DNA from: Haloactinomyces albus | GTDB lineage: Bacteria; Actinomycetota; Actinomycetes; Mycobacteriales; Pseudonocardiaceae | Reading direction: 5' to 3' | DNA: 64,000 nt | NCBI RefSeq assembly: GCF_031458135.1 | Contig: NZ_JAVDXW010000001.1 | Location: 4,030,001 to 4,094,000, forward strand | Part shown: positions 63,078 through 64,000 of the stretch, in pieces | How the letters are laid out: the number at the start of each line of letters is the position of its first letter | How positions within the stretch are numbered: position 1 is the first letter of the stretch | Made by a program: the position numbers and the translations under genes | The notes under the pieces: generated by a model | What the model saw: the letters and a program-made list of their open reading frames with translations, nothing else | Database searches by the model: none | What the model was told of the DNA's origin: nothing

Positions 63078-63187
63078 GGGTTGTTGCTCCTCTCGTCGGT
63101 GCACCGGAGACCCCGGCACGGGTGCGGCTCGAGCGGTACGGACTCGAGGCCGCACCCGCCGGGCATGCTGATGGTCGGGAGGGCTGC

Positions 63188-64000
63188 TCAGGTGGTGCGA
63201 TGGCCCACGGTCGTTTGTTCGGTGGTCCAGGCGTGGCTTTGGTCGCTGAGGGAGAGCCCGAGACCGGGGCGGTCCGGCACCACCATGCGGCCTTCGCGGC
63301 ATTCGAGGCGTTCGTTGAACAGTGGTTCGAGCCATTCGAAGTGCTCGACCCAGGTGGTGCGCGGGTAGGCCGCCGCCAGGTGCAGGTGGATCTCCATGGC
63401 GAAGTGCGGTGCCATGTCGAGGTGGTGCTCATCGGCGAGTGCGGCGATGCGCAGGAACGGTGTGATGCCCCCGACTCGCGGCGCATCGGGCTGGACGAAG
63501 TCGCAGGCTCCGGCCCGGAGCAGATCCCTGTGCTCGCCGATGCTGGTGAGCATTTCACCGGTTGCCACGGGAGTGTCGAGTTTGCCTGCGAGGGCGGCAT
63601 GTCCTTCGGTGTCGTAGGCGTCGACGGGCTCTTCGATCCAGGTCAGGTCGAAACGTTCCAGCACACTTCCGATACGTTGCGCTGTGGCGCGGTTCCATTG
63701 CTGGTTGGCGTCGACCATGAGCGGGACGGCTTCGCCGAGATGCTCGCGGACGGCCTCCACCCGCCGGATGTCGGTCGCGGAGTCCGGGTGCCCCACCTTG
63801 ACCTTGATTCCACCGATGCCACGGCTCAGTGACGCTGTGGCGTTTTCCAGAATTCCCTCGACGGGTGTGGACAGGAAGCCGCCCGAGGTGTTGTAGCAGG
63901 CGACGGAATCGCGGTGGGCGCCCAGTAACTTGGCCAGCGGGAGCGCGGCACGGCGCGCTTTGAGATCCCACAGCGCGATGTCGAGGGCCGCGATGGCCTG
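63188..64000 (-). CDS. Enolase-superfamily dehydratase/racemase (partial, runs off right edge)
   Basis: The visible C-terminal 270 residues form the mandelate-racemase/muconate-lactonising barrel. KxK is in GGIKVKVG, the metal ligands are in VDANQQW, WIEEP and ATGEML, and QPD and MAPHFAMEIHLHL follow. The presence of both KxK and the late His resembles the mandelate racemase subgroup, which includes sugar-acid dehydratases. The frame stays open to the window edge, so the start is outside. With the aldolase at 55 kb it may belong to sugar-acid catabolism, but the genes are not adjacent. Confidence 0.9.
   Translation of the reverse strand, partial: QAIAALDIALWDLKARRAALPLAKLLGAHRDSVACYNTSGGFLSTPVEGILENATASLSRGIGGIKVKVGHPDSATDIRRVEAVREHLGEAVPLMVDANQQWNRATAQRIGSVLERFDLTWIEEPVDAYDTEGHAALAGKLDTPVATGEMLTSIGEHRDLLRAGACDFVQPDAPRVGGITPFLRIAALADEHHLDMAPHFAMEIHLHLAAAYPRTTWVEHFEWLEPLFNERLECREGRMVVPDRPGLGLSLSDQSHAWTTEQTTVGHRTT

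Noticed and set aside
1-64000. CRISPR arrays, tRNA or rRNA genes, phage integrases
   Set aside because: None was found by eye on either strand. The tandem units present are coding (MarR tail) or short regulatory repeats.

Overview
The window is high-GC DNA of an actinomycete. Its gene families (SARP and LAL regulators, modular PKS, AccD6-type carboxylase, GPP34 and DUF5134 proteins) suggest a Pseudonocardiales-like genus such as Saccharopolyspora or Actinopolyspora; the genus is inference. No rRNA, tRNA or CRISPR array was seen. The window holds two polyketide loci side by side, then a run of ordinary accessory and housekeeping genes.

Locus A (1-15.7 kb, nearly all minus strand). A type I PKS runs off the left edge. 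It opens with a loading module in which the KS cysteine is glutamine (KSQ), followed by a methylmalonyl-type AT and an ACP, then an extension module KS-AT(malonyl)-DH and onward. Upstream lie a flavin monooxygenase, an alpha/beta hydrolase, a free-standing ACP, an FkbH-like glyceryl-transferase/phosphatase and a KAS III-like enzyme. FkbH plus free ACP plus KAS III is the known cassette for joining a glycerate-derived C3 unit to a polyketide as a tetronate ring, so locus A probably makes a tetronate-type polyketide. A SARP activator, a type II thioesterase and a hydrolase/TetR pair follow. Direct repeats with an 11-bp period sit 9-10 bp upstream of plausible -10 boxes in front of both biosynthetic transcription units, which suggests SARP control.

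Boundary (15.8-25.2 kb). This contains a decayed IS5-type element, a large LuxR-family (LAL) regulator, a cholesterol-oxidase-like/SDR pair divergent from a TetR gene, and an accD6-type carboxylase beta subunit that can supply malonyl-CoA.

Locus B (25.2-44.3 kb, plus strand). PKS-B is KS-AT-ACP-KS-AT-KR-ACP with no loading module. PKS-C is KS-AT(broken)-DH-ACP-thioester reductase. They are followed by a P450, a fatty-acyl-AMP ligase, an ACP, a second fatty-acyl-AMP ligase and a KAS III. The expected logic is acid activation onto the free ACP, a few rounds of extension, and reductive release as an aldehyde or alcohol. Two points need care. A 1,964-bp KS-AT segment is present in both PKS-B and PKS-C with no difference I could find by eye, apart from one 33-bp island. 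PKS-C also loses its frame and the middle of its AT exactly where the second copy ends, so it is either a real recombination scar or an assembly fault.

Right flank (44.3-64 kb). In order: a PIG-L deacetylase relic; MarR, pirin and a luciferase-like monooxygenase with its FMN reductase; a copper-linked minus-strand block (DUF5134, CtaG-like, CopA-type ATPase, zinc-finger anti-sigma-like protein); a PAS-GGDEF relic; a LacI regulator divergent from a DapA-family aldolase and an NRAMP-like transporter; a GPP34 / APC permease / GNAT block; malate:quinone oxidoreductase with a truncated FAD-oxidase fragment; and an enolase-superfamily dehydratase that runs off the right edge.
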